A DNA stretch of 64,000 bases from Aeromonas rivipollensis (GTDB lineage: Bacteria; Pseudomonadota; Gammaproteobacteria; Enterobacterales; Aeromonadaceae), in NCBI RefSeq assembly GCF_010974825.1, contig NZ_JAAILA010000010.1, positions 157,968 to 221,967 of the forward strand, given 5' to 3'. Shown piece by piece: positions 19,644-30,019 of the stretch (position 1 is its first letter; each line of letters starts with the position of its first letter). A program made the translations under genes and the position numbers. A model generated the notes under the pieces. The model saw only the letters and a list, made by a program, of their open reading frames with translations, was not told the DNA's origin and ran no database searches.

Positions 19644-20537
19644 CTACTTGGGATCAGCCACCCCGATAGGAGCAGATACCGTCGGTTTGCCCTGCATGAT
19701 GGCGATCTCCACCCGCCTGTTCATGCGCCTGTTCTCCGGGCTGTTGTTCGGCACCAGCGGCTGGGAGTCTGCCATTCCCTGCACTACCAGACGGTTGCCG
19801 TCAAAGCCGGGCACCTTGATCATCTGGTGGGCCACCGCCACCGCCCGCTGGGACGAAAGCTCCCAGTTGGACTGGAACAGCTCGTCTTCGGTGGCGACGT
19901 CATCGGTGTGACCGGAGACGGTGATCTCCCCGGGCACATCCTTGAGCAGGGTCGCCACTTTACGGATCACCGGCCAGAACTGTGGCTGCAGGAAGGCGGA
20001 ACCCGCCGGGAACGCCGCCTTCTCGCGGATGCGAATGATGATCTGCTGACCCAGCGCCTCTATTTCTATGGCCCCGTCCTGGATCTGGGCCTGCATCTGC
20101 TCGGCCAGCGCCTTGGCCAGTTCGTTGGACTGCGCCTGCGCCTTCTGGGCCTGCTGGGCGGTGTCGCCACCGCTCTGCTGACCCTCGGTCTTGTCATGCC
20201 CCCCCGCCTGATCCGCATCCCCGGGCTGAAAATCCAGCTCGGTCTGGGTCATGTCTATGGTCTGCTGCATGATGGTGTCGATGGGGGTCGGTTCGGGCCG
20301 GCCAGGGCGAAACTCCTGAGCGATGACCGAGGTTCCCTTGGGAATATCCTTCACCTCCAGGATGTTCTGCACCCCGAACGCCTTCTCCATGGAACCGGCG
20401 ATCTGCTTGAACTTCTGCACATCCATCTCCGCAAAGGAGAGCAGCAGCACGAAGAAGCACATCAACAGGGACATGAGATCGGCGAAGGTACCCATGTAGC
20501 CCGGCAGACCGGGAGGCGGACACTTGCACTTTGCCAT
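19644..20537 (-). CDS. pomB: flagellar motor stator protein PomB (sodium-type MotB)
   Basis: 297 aa. The N-terminus MAKCKCPPPGLPGYMGTFADLMSLLMCFFVLLLSFAEMD is the PomB type; Asp20 matches the ion-binding Asp of Vibrio PomB (D24). A Gln/Ala-rich linker follows, then a C-terminal OmpA-like peptidoglycan-binding domain (VSGHTDDVATEDELFQSNWELSSQRAVAVAHQM). It forms the sodium-driven stator of the polar flagellum with PomA, encoded 8 nt upstream. Confidence 0.95.
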   Translation of the reverse strand: MAKCKCPPPGLPGYMGTFADLMSLLMCFFVLLLSFAEMDVQKFKQIAGSMEKAFGVQNILEVKDIPKGTSVIAQEFRPGRPEPTPIDTIMQQTIDMTQTELDFQPGDADQAGGHDKTEGQQSGGDTAQQAQKAQAQSNELAKALAEQMQAQIQDGAIEIEALGQQIIIRIREKAAFPAGSAFLQPQFWPVIRKVATLLKDVPGEITVSGHTDDVATEDELFQSNWELSSQRAVAVAHQMIKVPGFDGNRLVVQGMADSQPLVPNNSPENRRMNRRVEIAIMQGKPTVSAPIGVADPK

Positions 20538-20545
20538 GGGGCCTC

Positions 20546-21304
20546 CTAGTCGAGCCCGTTGTTGCGTTTGGACTGGTTGAGGTAATTCTGCAGCATGGCC
20601 TGGATCACGCGAGGGTTCTGGCCATCCTGGATGCCCATTATGGCGTCAAGGATCAGGGTGCGGCTCAGTTGCTCCTCGCCGCTGCGCAGCTCCAGCTTGT
20701 CGGCAATCGGGATGGCCACCATGTTGGCTTCGATGGCGCCATACAGAGTCGTCAGCAAGGCCACCGCCATGGCCGGGCCTATGGACTTGGGATCACTCAT
20801 GTTCGCCAGCATGGCCACCAGCCCCACTAGCGTACCTATCATCCCCATGGCGGGGCCGAGATCCCCCAGGGAGCGAAACACCTTGATGGCGATGACGTGG
20901 CGCTCCGAGGTCAGCTCTATGTCTTTTTCCATCACGGCGCGCACCACATCGGCATCATGGCCGTCCACCAGCATGTCGATGCCCTTCTTCATGAAGGCAT
21001 TGGGGATCTCTGCCGCTTCCAGCGCCAGAAAGCCCCCCTTGCGGGCCGCGTCCGCCAGCTCTACCGCCTTGGCAATCAGGTCATCGAGCTTGTCGCCCTT
21101 GTACATGAAGGCCTTGCCCGCGACCTTGAACGCCATCAGGAACTGGCTGAGGTTGAACTTCATCATGCAGATGAAGAGGGAGCCCAGTATGGTGATATAG
21201 ACCGAGGGCATATCCACATACATGTTCATGGGGCCACCCAGCAGCATGCCGTACACCACGACCCCAAATCCCAGCACTATGCCTATCAGACTGCCTAAAT
21301 CCAC
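20546..21304 (-). CDS. pomA: flagellar motor stator protein PomA (sodium-type MotA)
   Basis: 252 aa inner-membrane protein with four helices (about 4-24, 32-48, 150-170, 182-202) and the large cytoplasmic loop that contacts the rotor. It starts MDLGSLIGIVLGFGVVVYGML and has LGDLGPAMGMIGTLVGLVAMLANMSDPKSIGPAMAVALLTTLYGA, the MotA/ExbB signature. Divergent from xseB across 234 bp that carry both promoters. Confidence 0.95.
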   Translation of the reverse strand: MDLGSLIGIVLGFGVVVYGMLLGGPMNMYVDMPSVYITILGSLFICMMKFNLSQFLMAFKVAGKAFMYKGDKLDDLIAKAVELADAARKGGFLALEAAEIPNAFMKKGIDMLVDGHDADVVRAVMEKDIELTSERHVIAIKVFRSLGDLGPAMGMIGTLVGLVAMLANMSDPKSIGPAMAVALLTTLYGAIEANMVAIPIADKLELRSGEEQLSRTLILDAIMGIQDGQNPRVIQAMLQNYLNQSKRNNGLD

Positions 21305-21538
21305 ATCCCTACTCCTGTCGCCGAACTTGCCATTTATTTATATTGCGTTGAATTTTCTGCTATTGCGCCTCGGGCAGCAAGCCCGGCACGCCTTCATAAC
21401 AGGTCGGCAATAGATGGATGCCAGCCCCTTGTTATCGGCCGCGGTCAGGATAGTTTGAGGGCGGCACACTTTTCTGCCTCCCCCCTGTGCCCGGTCGATG
21501 TTAAGATGAGCCGTTTTTTTCAATCCCCGAGGATGGAC

Positions 21539-21790
21539 ATGGCCAGTAAAAAAATCGACCGTCTGAGTTTTGATGCCACCCTGGAAGAGCTGGAAACCAT
21601 AGTGCATCAACTCGAACAGGGGTCGCTCCCCCTCGAGGAAGCACTCAAACAATTCGAACAGGGCATCCATCTGGTGCGGGCCGGCCAGCAGAAGCTGGAG
21701 CAAGCCGAGCAGAAGATCCAGATCCTCCTGACCCAGGCCGACGGCAGCGAACAGGCGGTCCCCTTTCGATCAGAGCAAGGAGAGGAGTGA
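21539..21790 (+). CDS. xseB: exodeoxyribonuclease VII small subunit
   Basis: 83-aa subunit of the XseA/XseB single-strand exonuclease. Family core: FDATLEELETIVHQLEQGSLPLEEALKQFEQGIHLVRAGQQKLEQAEQKIQIL. The ATG at 21539 has GAGG six bases upstream; the ATG two codons earlier lies too close to it. The stop codon abuts the ispA start, as in the xseB-ispA-dxs operon of E. coli. Confidence 0.95.
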   Translation: MASKKIDRLSFDATLEELETIVHQLEQGSLPLEEALKQFEQGIHLVRAGQQKLEQAEQKIQILLTQADGSEQAVPFRSEQGEE

Positions 21791-22681
21791 GTGACCCTGG
21801 ACGATTTCTCCCGCCTGCACCGGCGCCGCATCGACGACTGCCTCTCGGCACAGCTTGAGGCTCTGCCCGCCATGGCGCCGCGCCTGCGGGATGCGATGAA
21901 ATACGGCCTGCTGCTCGGCGGCAAGCGGGTACGCCCCTTCCTGGTCTACGCCGTGGGCGAGATGCTGGGGGTGCCAAGCGAGCGGCTCGACGGCCCCGCC
22001 GCTGCGGTGGAGTGCATTCACGCCTACTCCCTGCTGCACGACGATCTGCCCGCCATGGATAACGACGATCTGCGCCGCGGCCAACCAACAGTGCACAAGG
22101 CATTCGATGAAGGCACCGCCATCCTGGCCGGTGATGCCCTGCAGACCCTGGCATTCTCCATACTGGCGGACCATCCCCTCCCCGACGAACTGCTTGCCAA
22201 CCGGGTACGGATGCTGAGCGCCCTGGCCCGCGCCTCCGGTTATCTCGGCATGTGCGGCGGTCAGGCGCTGGATCTGGAGGCCGAAGGCCGCCGGATCAGC
22301 CTCGCCGAGCTGGAGCAGGTGCATCGCCACAAGACGGGAGCCCTCATCGAGTGCGCCGTCACCCTGGGGGCCCTGTGCAAGGCCGACGTGGCGCCTGCCA
22401 CCCTGGCCGCGCTGCAAACCTATGCCGCCGCCATCGGGCTCGCCTTCCAGGTGCAGGATGACATCCTCGACATCACGGGCGACACCGCCACCCTCGGCAA
22501 GCCGCAAGGTTCGGATCTGGCGCAGGAGAAGAGCACCTATCCGGCCCTGCTCGGTCTCGACCCTGCCCGTGAGCTGGCTCGCGAACTGCATGACAAGGCC
22601 TTAACAGCCCTGCAATCCTTGCCCTACAATACCGACATTCTGGAAGCGTTTGCCGATTACATCATCGAGCGAACCCACTAA
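21791..22681 (+). CDS. ispA: (2E,6E)-farnesyl diphosphate synthase
   Basis: Condenses IPP with DMAPP and GPP to make farnesyl diphosphate for quinone side chains and undecaprenyl carriers. 296 aa with a GTG start right after the xseB stop and a good GGAG upstream. First Asp-rich motif LHDDLPAMDNDDLRRG; second QVQDDILDITGD; also GGKRVRPFLVY. It supplies the next step after Dxs and the MEP pathway, whose first enzyme is the next gene. Confidence 0.97.
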   Translation: MTLDDFSRLHRRRIDDCLSAQLEALPAMAPRLRDAMKYGLLLGGKRVRPFLVYAVGEMLGVPSERLDGPAAAVECIHAYSLLHDDLPAMDNDDLRRGQPTVHKAFDEGTAILAGDALQTLAFSILADHPLPDELLANRVRMLSALARASGYLGMCGGQALDLEAEGRRISLAELEQVHRHKTGALIECAVTLGALCKADVAPATLAALQTYAAAIGLAFQVQDDILDITGDTATLGKPQGSDLAQEKSTYPALLGLDPARELARELHDKALTALQSLPYNTDILEAFADYIIERTH

Positions 22682-22702
22682 ACGCTGGATAACAGTAACA
22701 AT

Positions 22703-24568
22703 ATGAGCGTTGATATTAGCGATTTCCCCAACCTGGCCCTCGCGGATACGCCGGTCGAGTTGCGATCCCTGCCCAAAGAGCGGCTGCCCATTCTGTGCGA
22801 AGAGCTGCGCGAGTATCTGCTGCGCTCGGTGAGCCGCTCCAGCGGCCACTTCGCCTCCGGCCTCGGCACAGTCGAGCTGACGGTGGCGCTGCATTACGTC
22901 TACAACACCCCCTTCGATCGCTTGGTGTGGGACGTGGGCCATCAGGCCTATCCCCACAAGATCCTGACCGGTCGGCGCGAGCGCATTCACACCATTCGCC
23001 AGAAAGATGGCCTGCACCCCTTCCCCTGGCGGGAAGAGAGCGAGTACGACGTGCTCAGCGTGGGCCACTCCAGCACTTCCATAGGTGCTGCCCTCGGCAT
23101 GGCGGTTGCCGCCGAGAGCGAGGGGCTGGGCCGCAAGGTGGTGGCCGTCATAGGTGACGGCGCCATCACGGCGGGCATGGCGTTCGAGGCCCTCAACCAC
23201 GCCGGCGATGTCCACAAGGACATGCTGGTGGTGCTCAATGACAACGAAATGTCCATCTCCGAAAATGTCGGGGCGCTCAACAACCACCTGGCCAGGCTGA
23301 TGTCCGGCAAGCTCTACACCACCATCCGCGAAGGCGGCAAGAAGGTGCTGGCGGGGCTGCCGCCGGTCAAGGAGCTGGCCAAGCGGGCCGAGGAACACCT
23401 CAAGGGCATGGTAGTCCCCGGCACCCTGTTCGAGGAGTTCGGCTTCAACTACATAGGCCCCATCGACGGCCACGACATCCACGCTCTGGTCGAGACTCTG
23501 CGCAACATGCGCAACCTCAAGGGTCCCCAGCTGCTGCACGTCAAGACCAAGAAGGGCAAGGGCTACGAGCCTGCCGAGAAAGACCCCATCGGTTACCACG
23601 CCGTGCCCAAGTTCAACCCGGACGAGTGCGCCCTGCCCAAGAATGCCGGCGGCAAGCCGACCTTCTCCGCCATCTTCGGCCAGTGGCTGTGCGACATGGC
23701 CGCCAAGGACGAGCGTCTGGTCGGCATCACCCCCGCCATGCGCGAGGGCTCGGGGCTGGTCAAGTTCAGCCAGCAGTATCCGGATCGCTACTTCGACGTG
23801 GCCATCGCCGAGCAGCATGCGGTCACCTTCGCCGCCGGCCTGGCCATCGCCGACAAGAAACCCGTGGTTGCCATCTATTCAAGCTTCCTGCAACGGGCCT
23901 ATGACCAGCTGATCCACGACGTGGCGCTGCAGAACCTGCCGGTGCTGTTCGCCATAGACCGCGCCGGTCTGGTGGGTGCCGACGGCCCTACCCATCAGGG
24001 GGCGTTCGACATCAGCTTCCTGCGCACAGTGCCGAACATGGTGGTGATGACGCCGTCCGACGAGAACGAGTGCCGCCAGATGCTCTACACCGGCTATCAG
24101 TGCAACCAGCCCGCGGCGGTGCGTTATCCCCGTGGCAGCGGCTGCGGCACCGAGATCCAGAGCGAGATGACAGCGCTGGCACTCGGCAAGGGTCGCATCG
24201 TTCGTGAAGGCAAGGGCACCGCCATATTGGCGTTTGGTACCCTGCTGCATCAGGCCAGGGCCGCCGCCGAGGCGCTGGACGCCACCCTGGTGGACATGCG
24301 CTTCGTCAAGCCCATGGACGAGGCGCTGGTGCTCTCCCTTGCCGCCTCCCACGATCAGTTTGTCACTCTGGAAGACAACGCCATCATGGGCGGGGCTGGC
24401 TCTGCGGTGAACGAGCTACTGATGCGCAGCAAACAGTGCAAACCTGTGCTGAATCTCGGTTTGCCGGATCGCTTCGTGGAGCAAGGCACCCAGGAGGAGA
24501 GCTATGCCCAGCTGGGGCTGGATGCCACGGGCATCCAGGCCAGCATAGAGGCCTGGCTGCAGGCCTGA
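22703..24568 (+). CDS. dxs: 1-deoxy-D-xylulose-5-phosphate synthase
   Basis: First enzyme of the MEP isoprenoid pathway: condenses pyruvate and glyceraldehyde 3-phosphate using thiamine diphosphate. 621 aa. Motifs: [14 protein letters not shown], the ThDP motif [18 protein letters not shown], the transketolase-type pyrimidine-binding region [27 protein letters not shown] and [15 protein letters not shown]. ThiL, encoded at 31 kb, makes its cofactor. Last gene of xseB-ispA-dxs. Confidence 0.97.
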   Translation: MSVDISDFPNLALADTPVELRSLPKERLPILCEELREYLLRSVSRSSGHFASGLGTVELTVALHYVYNTPFDRLVWDVGHQAYPHKILTGRRERIHTIRQKDGLHPFPWREESEYDVLSVGHSSTSIGAALGMAVAAESEGLGRKVVAVIGDGAITAGMAFEALNHAGDVHKDMLVVLNDNEMSISENVGALNNHLARLMSGKLYTTIREGGKKVLAGLPPVKELAKRAEEHLKGMVVPGTLFEEFGFNYIGPIDGHDIHALVETLRNMRNLKGPQLLHVKTKKGKGYEPAEKDPIGYHAVPKFNPDECALPKNAGGKPTFSAIFGQWLCDMAAKDERLVGITPAMREGSGLVKFSQQYPDRYFDVAIAEQHAVTFAAGLAIADKKPVVAIYSSFLQRAYDQLIHDVALQNLPVLFAIDRAGLVGADGPTHQGAFDISFLRTVPNMVVMTPSDENECRQMLYTGYQCNQPAAVRYPRGSGCGTEIQSEMTALALGKGRIVREGKGTAILAFGTLLHQARAAAEALDATLVDMRFVKPMDEALVLSLAASHDQFVTLEDNAIMGGAGSAVNELLMRSKQCKPVLNLGLPDRFVEQGTQEESYAQLGLDATGIQASIEAWLQA

Positions 24569-24613
24569 CGCACAAACCGGCGGCGAGCCAGACAAGGGCA
24601 AACGCTAGCAATA

Positions 24614-24641
24614 AAGAAGGGCGCCTGATGGCGCCCTTCTT
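24614..24641. terminator. bidirectional terminator between dxs and the peptide ABC operon
   Basis: Perfect 12-bp stem AAGAAGGGCGCC/GGCGCCCTTCTT with loop TGAT, between convergent genes. T-rich on both sides (TGTTTTC on plus; TTATTGC on minus). Confidence 0.85.
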
Positions 24642-24664
24642 GTTTTCTGCGTGTCTGACCCTTC

Positions 24665-25606
24665 TTACCCTTTGTAGATCTTCGGGTTAAACACATCCCG
24701 CAGCCAGTCACCCAGCAGGTTGATGACCAGCACCAGCACCACCAGGCAGATGCCCGGGAAGGCGGTGATCCACCAGGAGCCGGAGAAGATGTAGTTGAAG
24801 CCCACGCTGATGAGGGAGCCCAGCGACGGCTGATCCACCGGCATACCCAGCCCCAGGAAGGAGAGTGCCGCCTCGCTCATGATGGCGTTCGCCACCTGCA
24901 CAGTGGAGATGACCAGGATGGGCGACAGGCAGTTCGGCAGTATGTGGCGGAACATGATGCGCGGGGCACGGAACCCCATCACCTGGGCCGCTTCCACATA
25001 CTCCTTCTTCTTCTCCGCCAGCACGGAGGCGCGTACCGTCCGGGCGTACTGGGGCCACTCGGCGATGCCGATGATCACCACCAGCATCAGGATGGCGAAC
25101 TTAGAGTAGAACTCGGAGCCAAAGGTCGCCTGGAAGATGGCGGAGATGATGATGGCCACCATCATGGTGGAGAACGACAGCTGCACGTCGGCAAAGCGCA
25201 TCAGCAGGTTGTCGATGCGACCACCGAAGTAACCGGCGATGAGGCCGATGACGATGCCGAGCACCAGCTGCAGACCGACGGCGAACAGGCCTATAGTCAA
25301 CGAGATGCGGGCGCCATAGAGGATGGTGCTCCAGATGTCACGACCCTGGTTGTCGGTGCCGAGCCAGAAGCGCGCCTCGCCCCCTTCCAGCCAGGAGGGA
25401 GGCAGCTCCGCATCCATCAGATCGAAGCTGGTCTGGTCATAGACGTTGTGCGGTGCCAGCCAGGGCGCCAGCAGCGCCGCCAGTACGAACACCACAAACA
25501 CCGCAAAGCTGAACATGGCTACCTTGTCCCGCAGGAAGTAGTAGACGATGTCAGAGTTCTTGAATCGCGCCCAACGGCTTGGGCTTGCAGTTACAGCGTT
25601 AGTCAT
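24665..25606 (-). CDS. peptide-type ABC transporter permease (DppC/OppC family)
   Basis: 313-aa inner-membrane permease with an N-terminal OppC_N helix (VAMFSFAVFVVFVLAALLAPWLAP) and a BPD domain with the EAA-like loop EYVEAAQVMGFRAPRIMFRHILPNCLSPILVISTVQVANAIMSEAALSFLGLG. Starts 3 nt after the partner permease gene ends. Last gene of the operon; substrate most likely a peptide, not proven by sequence. Confidence 0.9.
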   Translation of the reverse strand: MTNAVTASPSRWARFKNSDIVYYFLRDKVAMFSFAVFVVFVLAALLAPWLAPHNVYDQTSFDLMDAELPPSWLEGGEARFWLGTDNQGRDIWSTILYGARISLTIGLFAVGLQLVLGIVIGLIAGYFGGRIDNLLMRFADVQLSFSTMMVAIIISAIFQATFGSEFYSKFAILMLVVIIGIAEWPQYARTVRASVLAEKKKEYVEAAQVMGFRAPRIMFRHILPNCLSPILVISTVQVANAIMSEAALSFLGLGMPVDQPSLGSLISVGFNYIFSGSWWITAFPGICLVVLVLVINLLGDWLRDVFNPKIYKG

Positions 25607-25609
25607 CTG

Positions 25610-26584
25610 TTACCCCTTGGCGGTCAGGTTGACGGTCGGGTTGATGAACCCGTAGAGCAGGTCGACCAGGGTATTGGTCACCACGAAGATAAGGCCCACA
25701 AAGATGACGTAAGCGGTGATCAGCGGGGTATCGACCCTGTGGATCGCCTCGAGGAACAGGAAACCCGTCCCTGGCCACTGGAACACGCTCTCGGTCAGTA
25801 TGGTGTAAGCCACCATGGTGCCGATCTGCACGCCGCCGACTGTGATGACCGGCAGCATGGTGTTTTTGAGGGCGTGGCTGTAGTAGACCTTGTTGTTGTC
25901 CAGCCCCTTGGCACGGGCGAACTTCACGTACTCGGAGGAGAGCTGCTCCAGCATCTCGGAGCGTACCAGCCGGATGAACAGCGGCAGCATGATGGAGGAG
26001 AGGGACACCGCAGGCAGGATCAGGTGCTTGATACCGTCCCAGGTGAAGAAGCCCGACTCCCAGCCCAGCAGGTTGTAGGTCTCGCCACGGCCATAGGCCG
26101 GCAGCCAGCCCAGCTGGATGGAGAAGAGGTACATCAGCATGATGGCGGTCAGGAAGACCGGGATCGAGATGCCGATGCTGCTCACCGCCATGATGAGCTT
26201 GGTCAGGAAACTGCGCGGCCTTATCGCCGAATAAACCCCCAGCGGAATGGAGACCACGACGATGATGAGCGCGGCAGCAAACACCAGCTCAAGGGTAGCC
26301 ACCAGCTTGTCGAGGATCACCTCGAGGGCCGGTCGCTTGAAGAAATAGGAGGTGCCCAGATCCCCTTGCACCGCGTTCTGCAAGAAGCGGCTGTATTTCA
26401 CCAAAAAGGGATCATTGAGGCCCATTTTGTCGCGCAGCTCCTGGCGCACGGACTCGGAGACGGATTGTCCCACCAGCTCGCGCAGCGGATCCCCCAGGTT
26501 GTCCTGGATGGAGAAGGCGACCAGGCTGATGACGAACATCACTATCACGGCCTGATAGAACCGTTTCAGCAGGAATGTAAACAT
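25610..26584 (-). CDS. peptide-type ABC transporter permease (DppB/OppB family)
   Basis: 324 aa, about six membrane helices. N-terminus MFTFLLKRFYQAVIVMFVISLVAFSI is typical of DppB; BPD loop EYVKFARAKGLDNNKVYYSHALKNTMLPVITVGGVQIGTMVAYTILTESVFQWPGTG. The ATG at 26584 was chosen over an upstream in-frame start that adds only an Arg-rich leader. Pairs with the downstream permease to form the channel. Confidence 0.9.
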   Translation of the reverse strand: MFTFLLKRFYQAVIVMFVISLVAFSIQDNLGDPLRELVGQSVSESVRQELRDKMGLNDPFLVKYSRFLQNAVQGDLGTSYFFKRPALEVILDKLVATLELVFAAALIIVVVSIPLGVYSAIRPRSFLTKLIMAVSSIGISIPVFLTAIMLMYLFSIQLGWLPAYGRGETYNLLGWESGFFTWDGIKHLILPAVSLSSIMLPLFIRLVRSEMLEQLSSEYVKFARAKGLDNNKVYYSHALKNTMLPVITVGGVQIGTMVAYTILTESVFQWPGTGFLFLEAIHRVDTPLITAYVIFVGLIFVVTNTLVDLLYGFINPTVNLTAKG

Positions 26585-26634
26585 GCTTGTCCTTCTACGT
26601 GGCCTGTGTCTTGGCACAGGCTTCTGTTAATGAC

Positions 26635-26654
26635 GGGGCACCCATGGGCGCCCC
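26635..26654 (-). terminator. hairpin between binding-protein and permease genes
   Basis: GGGGCGCCC/GGGTGCCCC-type stem with one mismatch, in the 95-bp gap after the binding-protein stop codon and without a T-run. Such hairpins often protect the binding-protein mRNA and reduce permease expression. Confidence 0.5.
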
Positions 26655-26679
26655 GCCAGGTCCTTCCTTAGCGCTTCAC

Positions 26680-28236
26680 TTACTTGTTGACCACCAGGTC
26701 ACCCAGGTAAGGGAAGTTCATCACGTTGACCACAGGCTTGATGTCGACGTTCTTCTTGGCACCGTAGGCCAGGTCTTCCCAGTGCAAGGGCACGTAGGCA
26801 GCGTCGTCGATCAGCATGGCTTCCACCTTCTGCAGGATGGCGGCACGCTTGGCCGGATCGGTTTCGGTGTTCGCTTCCATCACCATCTTGTCAGCTTCTG
26901 CGTTGGCATAACCGCCGCAGTTGTACTGACCCATGCCGGTCTTGGCATCCTTGGTGAAGGTCAGGAACTCGAAGAAGTTCGCACTGTCTTCGGTGTCGGA
27001 GTGCCAGCCGATCAACTGCATGTCGGAGGCGCACTTGTCAAACTCGGGCCAGTACTGGGCAACCGGCATGGTCTTCAGATCCACCTTGATGTTGATCTTG
27101 GACAGCATGGCGGAGACGGCCTGGGCGATCTTGACATCGTTGACGTAGCGGGCAGCCGGGGAGATGAAGGTCATCTTGAAGCCCTTCTCGTAACCAGCTT
27201 CCTTCATCAGCTCCTTGGCCTTGGCCAGATCATACTGGGGCTTGAGCGCCTCGTTGTAACCGGCATAGCCTTTCGGGCTCAGCTGGCCAGCGGGGGTACC
27301 GAAGCCCTTGTTGATCTTGTCGACTATGCCCACCTGGTTGATGGCGTAGTTGATTGCCTGACGCACGCGCTTGTCTTTGAGCGCCGGGTTGGTGTTCTGG
27401 TTCAGCTCGATGATGATGGCGCGGGTACCGGACAGGGTCACCAGCTGGGAATCCTTGCCGTTCTTCACGCGCTCCAGATCGTTCGGGGCAACCGGGTAGA
27501 TCATGTCCACATCACCACCCAGCAGGGCGGCTACGCGGGTCGCGTCTTCCTTGATCGGCACCACGGTCAGGTTCTGGACGTTGCCCTTGGAGGCCTTGTC
27601 CCAGTAGTTGGCGTTGCGGGCATACTCCAGCTTGACGCCCTGCTCGCGGAACTTGACGCTGAACGGACCAGTACCGGAAACATGGGTAGAGGCATAGGAG
27701 TCGCCGTTCTTGACGATGGCGGCCTTGTCCTTGCCGGCTTCATCCTTGCCGCTGTAGAACTTGGAGTCCATCGGGAAGATGTAGGTGACGGTCTGCAGCA
27801 CCAGCGGGAACGGCTTGGCGGTGACGAGATCCACGGTGAAGTCATCCACCTTCTTGGCTTCGGCGATGGGGTCGAAGATCGCCTTGAAGTCCGGGGAGGC
27901 CTTCAGACGGTTGACGGTCCATACCACGTCATCGGCGGTGAAGTCGTTGCCGGAGTGGAACTTGACACCCTTGCGCAGGTGGAAGCGGACGGTCTTGTCG
28001 TCGATGCGCTCATACTTCTCGGCTAGACGCGGCTCGAATTGCAGATCCTGGGTGTAACGCATCAGGGGATCGAACACCAGGTGAGACATCTCCAGGGTCT
28101 GACCGGAGAGCTGCTCCTGCGGGTCCAGCGAGGTGGCGTCAGAGGCGACGGCAACCTTGATGTCGGCGGCAGAAACGTTGAACGCGAGACCAGCGGCGAA
28201 CAGCGCCATGGCGATCTTGGATAATCCTTTCTTCAT
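26680..28236 (-). CDS. periplasmic peptide-type substrate-binding protein (SBP_bac_5)
   Basis: 518 aa with a Sec signal peptide (MKKGLSKIAMALFAAGLAFNVSAAD). Family 5 features: DATSLDPQEQLSGQTLEMSHLVFDPLMRY, RKGVKFHSGNDFTADDVVWTVNRL and a C-terminal lobe ending WEDLAYGAKKNVDIKPVVNVMNFPYLGDLVVNK. I chose the ATG at 28236 because GGAG lies six bases upstream; the ATG four codons earlier overlaps that site. Similar to dipeptide/glutathione-type binding proteins; ligand not predictable. Confidence 0.92.
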   Translation of the reverse strand: MKKGLSKIAMALFAAGLAFNVSAADIKVAVASDATSLDPQEQLSGQTLEMSHLVFDPLMRYTQDLQFEPRLAEKYERIDDKTVRFHLRKGVKFHSGNDFTADDVVWTVNRLKASPDFKAIFDPIAEAKKVDDFTVDLVTAKPFPLVLQTVTYIFPMDSKFYSGKDEAGKDKAAIVKNGDSYASTHVSGTGPFSVKFREQGVKLEYARNANYWDKASKGNVQNLTVVPIKEDATRVAALLGGDVDMIYPVAPNDLERVKNGKDSQLVTLSGTRAIIIELNQNTNPALKDKRVRQAINYAINQVGIVDKINKGFGTPAGQLSPKGYAGYNEALKPQYDLAKAKELMKEAGYEKGFKMTFISPAARYVNDVKIAQAVSAMLSKINIKVDLKTMPVAQYWPEFDKCASDMQLIGWHSDTEDSANFFEFLTFTKDAKTGMGQYNCGGYANAEADKMVMEANTETDPAKRAAILQKVEAMLIDDAAYVPLHWEDLAYGAKKNVDIKPVVNVMNFPYLGDLVVNK

Positions 28237-28294
28237 GTCTTTCTCCATGCTTTTGGCTTTTTATTGACAGACAAACCGGCGAGCCGGTGCTTTC

Positions 28295-30019
28295 CTAGCT
28301 TGCGATTTCCAGCCCCTCGCGGGACATTCCCTTAAATTCCGGCATGAGGGAGATCAGCTTGCGGCTGTACTCATGCTCGGCATTGGTAAATAGTTTTTCG
28401 GTCTCCGCGACCTCCACCAGGTGGCCGTGCTGCATCACGCCGATGCGATCGCACATCTGGCGGATAACCGGCAGATCGTGGCTGATGAACAGCATGGTGA
28501 GCCCAAGCTCCTGCTGCAAATCCTTGAGCAGGTTGAGGATCTGGGCCTGCACCGAGACATCCAGCGCCGAGGTGGGCTCGTCGCAGATGAGGAAGCGCGG
28601 CCGGGTCGCCAGGGCGCGGGCGATAGAGATGCGCTGGCGCTGACCACCTGAGAACTCGTGGGGATACTTGACCCCTGCCCCGCGGCCGAGGCCGACGTGA
28701 TCCAGCAGATCGCTCACTATGCCCTGGATCTGGCTCTCGCTGCTCGCCAGTTTGTGGAAGCGGATCGGCTCGGCGATGATGTCACGCACCTTCATGCGCG
28801 GGTTCATCGAGGAGTAAGGGTTCTGGAACACCATCTGCATCTGGCGGCGCAGCGGGCGGCGCTCATGCTCCCCTTTCAGGGCGGTGAGGTCGATCCCCTC
28901 GAAGAAGATCTTGCCGGTATCGGGCGGATAGAGGCCCGTGATGGCACGGGCTATGGTGGATTTGCCGGAGCCCGACTCCCCCACCAGACCGAAGGTCTCC
29001 CCTTCGAAGATCTCGAAGCTGATGTTGTTGCAGGCACGCACGTACTGGCGGCGGCTCGGGAAGATGGAATCCTTGGTGACGAACTTCAGATCCACGTTCT
29101 CCACCCGCAGCAGGGCACCTTCATAGCTGCGCTCGTCCTGACTCTGGCCGAGCCAGTGGGTCTTGAGATCGATGCTGAGATCCGGCGCACTGGCGTCTTC
29201 GATGTAGGAGACCAGGGGGAAGCGCACCAGCTTCACATCCGAGCGGGGCACCGCCGAGATGAGGCTGCGGGTATAGGGGTGGCTGGGGCGACCCAGCACC
29301 TGTTCTGTGGTGCCGAACTCAACCAGATCCCCGCGATACATGACAGCCACCTTGTCGGTGACGTTGGATACCACGCCCATGTCGTGGGTCACCAGCATGC
29401 AGCCCACCTGACGCTCCTTGCAGAGGTTGCGGATGAGCTGGAGGATCTGATCCTGAATCGAAACGTCAAGCGCCGTGGTCGGCTCATCGGCGATGATGAG
29501 CTCGGGATCCCCCGACAGCGCTATGGCGATGACCACCCGCTGGCGCATGCCACCGGAGAACTGGTGCGGGTACTGCTTGATGCGGATTTCCGGCTGCGGT
29601 ATCCCGACCGCCCCCATCAGCTCGAGGGCCTTGGCAAAGGCGGCCTCGCGATTGAGATCGGTATTGGCCAGTATGGTCTCCACCAACTGTTGTTCAACGG
29701 TGAACAGCGGATTGAGGGAGGTCATGGGATCCTGGAAGATGAAGCCGATACGGGAGCCACGGATGGCCCGCATCTCGTTCTGGCTCTTGCCGGAGATGAG
29801 CTCGCCGTTGAGGTAGATATCGCCACGGGCGATGCGACCGGGCGGGCTCAACAGATCGATGACGGCATTGCCTATGGTGGACTTGCCGGCACCTGATTCA
29901 CCGACTACGCCGACGATCTCGCCTTTTTCCACGGAAAAAGAGAGATCCTTGACCGCGGCCAGCACCCCATAGCGGGAGGGGTACTCGATCCGCAAGTTTT
30001 TCACTTCGAGCAAGGACAT
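28295..30019 (-). CDS. dual ATP-binding ABC protein for peptide import
   Basis: 574 aa with two complete ABC cassettes in one chain, corresponding to DppD and DppF. First: Walker A GESGAGKST, signature FSGGMRQRV, Walker B LIIADEPTTALD. Second: GESGSGKST, FSGGQRQRI, FLICDEPTSALD. The ATG at 30019 has GAGG five bases upstream; longer in-frame starts lack support. It is first in the operon, before the binding protein and both permeases, similar in architecture to GsiA or YejF systems. Confidence 0.92.
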   Translation of the reverse strand: MSLLEVKNLRIEYPSRYGVLAAVKDLSFSVEKGEIVGVVGESGAGKSTIGNAVIDLLSPPGRIARGDIYLNGELISGKSQNEMRAIRGSRIGFIFQDPMTSLNPLFTVEQQLVETILANTDLNREAAFAKALELMGAVGIPQPEIRIKQYPHQFSGGMRQRVVIAIALSGDPELIIADEPTTALDVSIQDQILQLIRNLCKERQVGCMLVTHDMGVVSNVTDKVAVMYRGDLVEFGTTEQVLGRPSHPYTRSLISAVPRSDVKLVRFPLVSYIEDASAPDLSIDLKTHWLGQSQDERSYEGALLRVENVDLKFVTKDSIFPSRRQYVRACNNISFEIFEGETFGLVGESGSGKSTIARAITGLYPPDTGKIFFEGIDLTALKGEHERRPLRRQMQMVFQNPYSSMNPRMKVRDIIAEPIRFHKLASSESQIQGIVSDLLDHVGLGRGAGVKYPHEFSGGQRQRISIARALATRPRFLICDEPTSALDVSVQAQILNLLKDLQQELGLTMLFISHDLPVIRQMCDRIGVMQHGHLVEVAETEKLFTNAEHEYSRKLISLMPEFKGMSREGLEIAS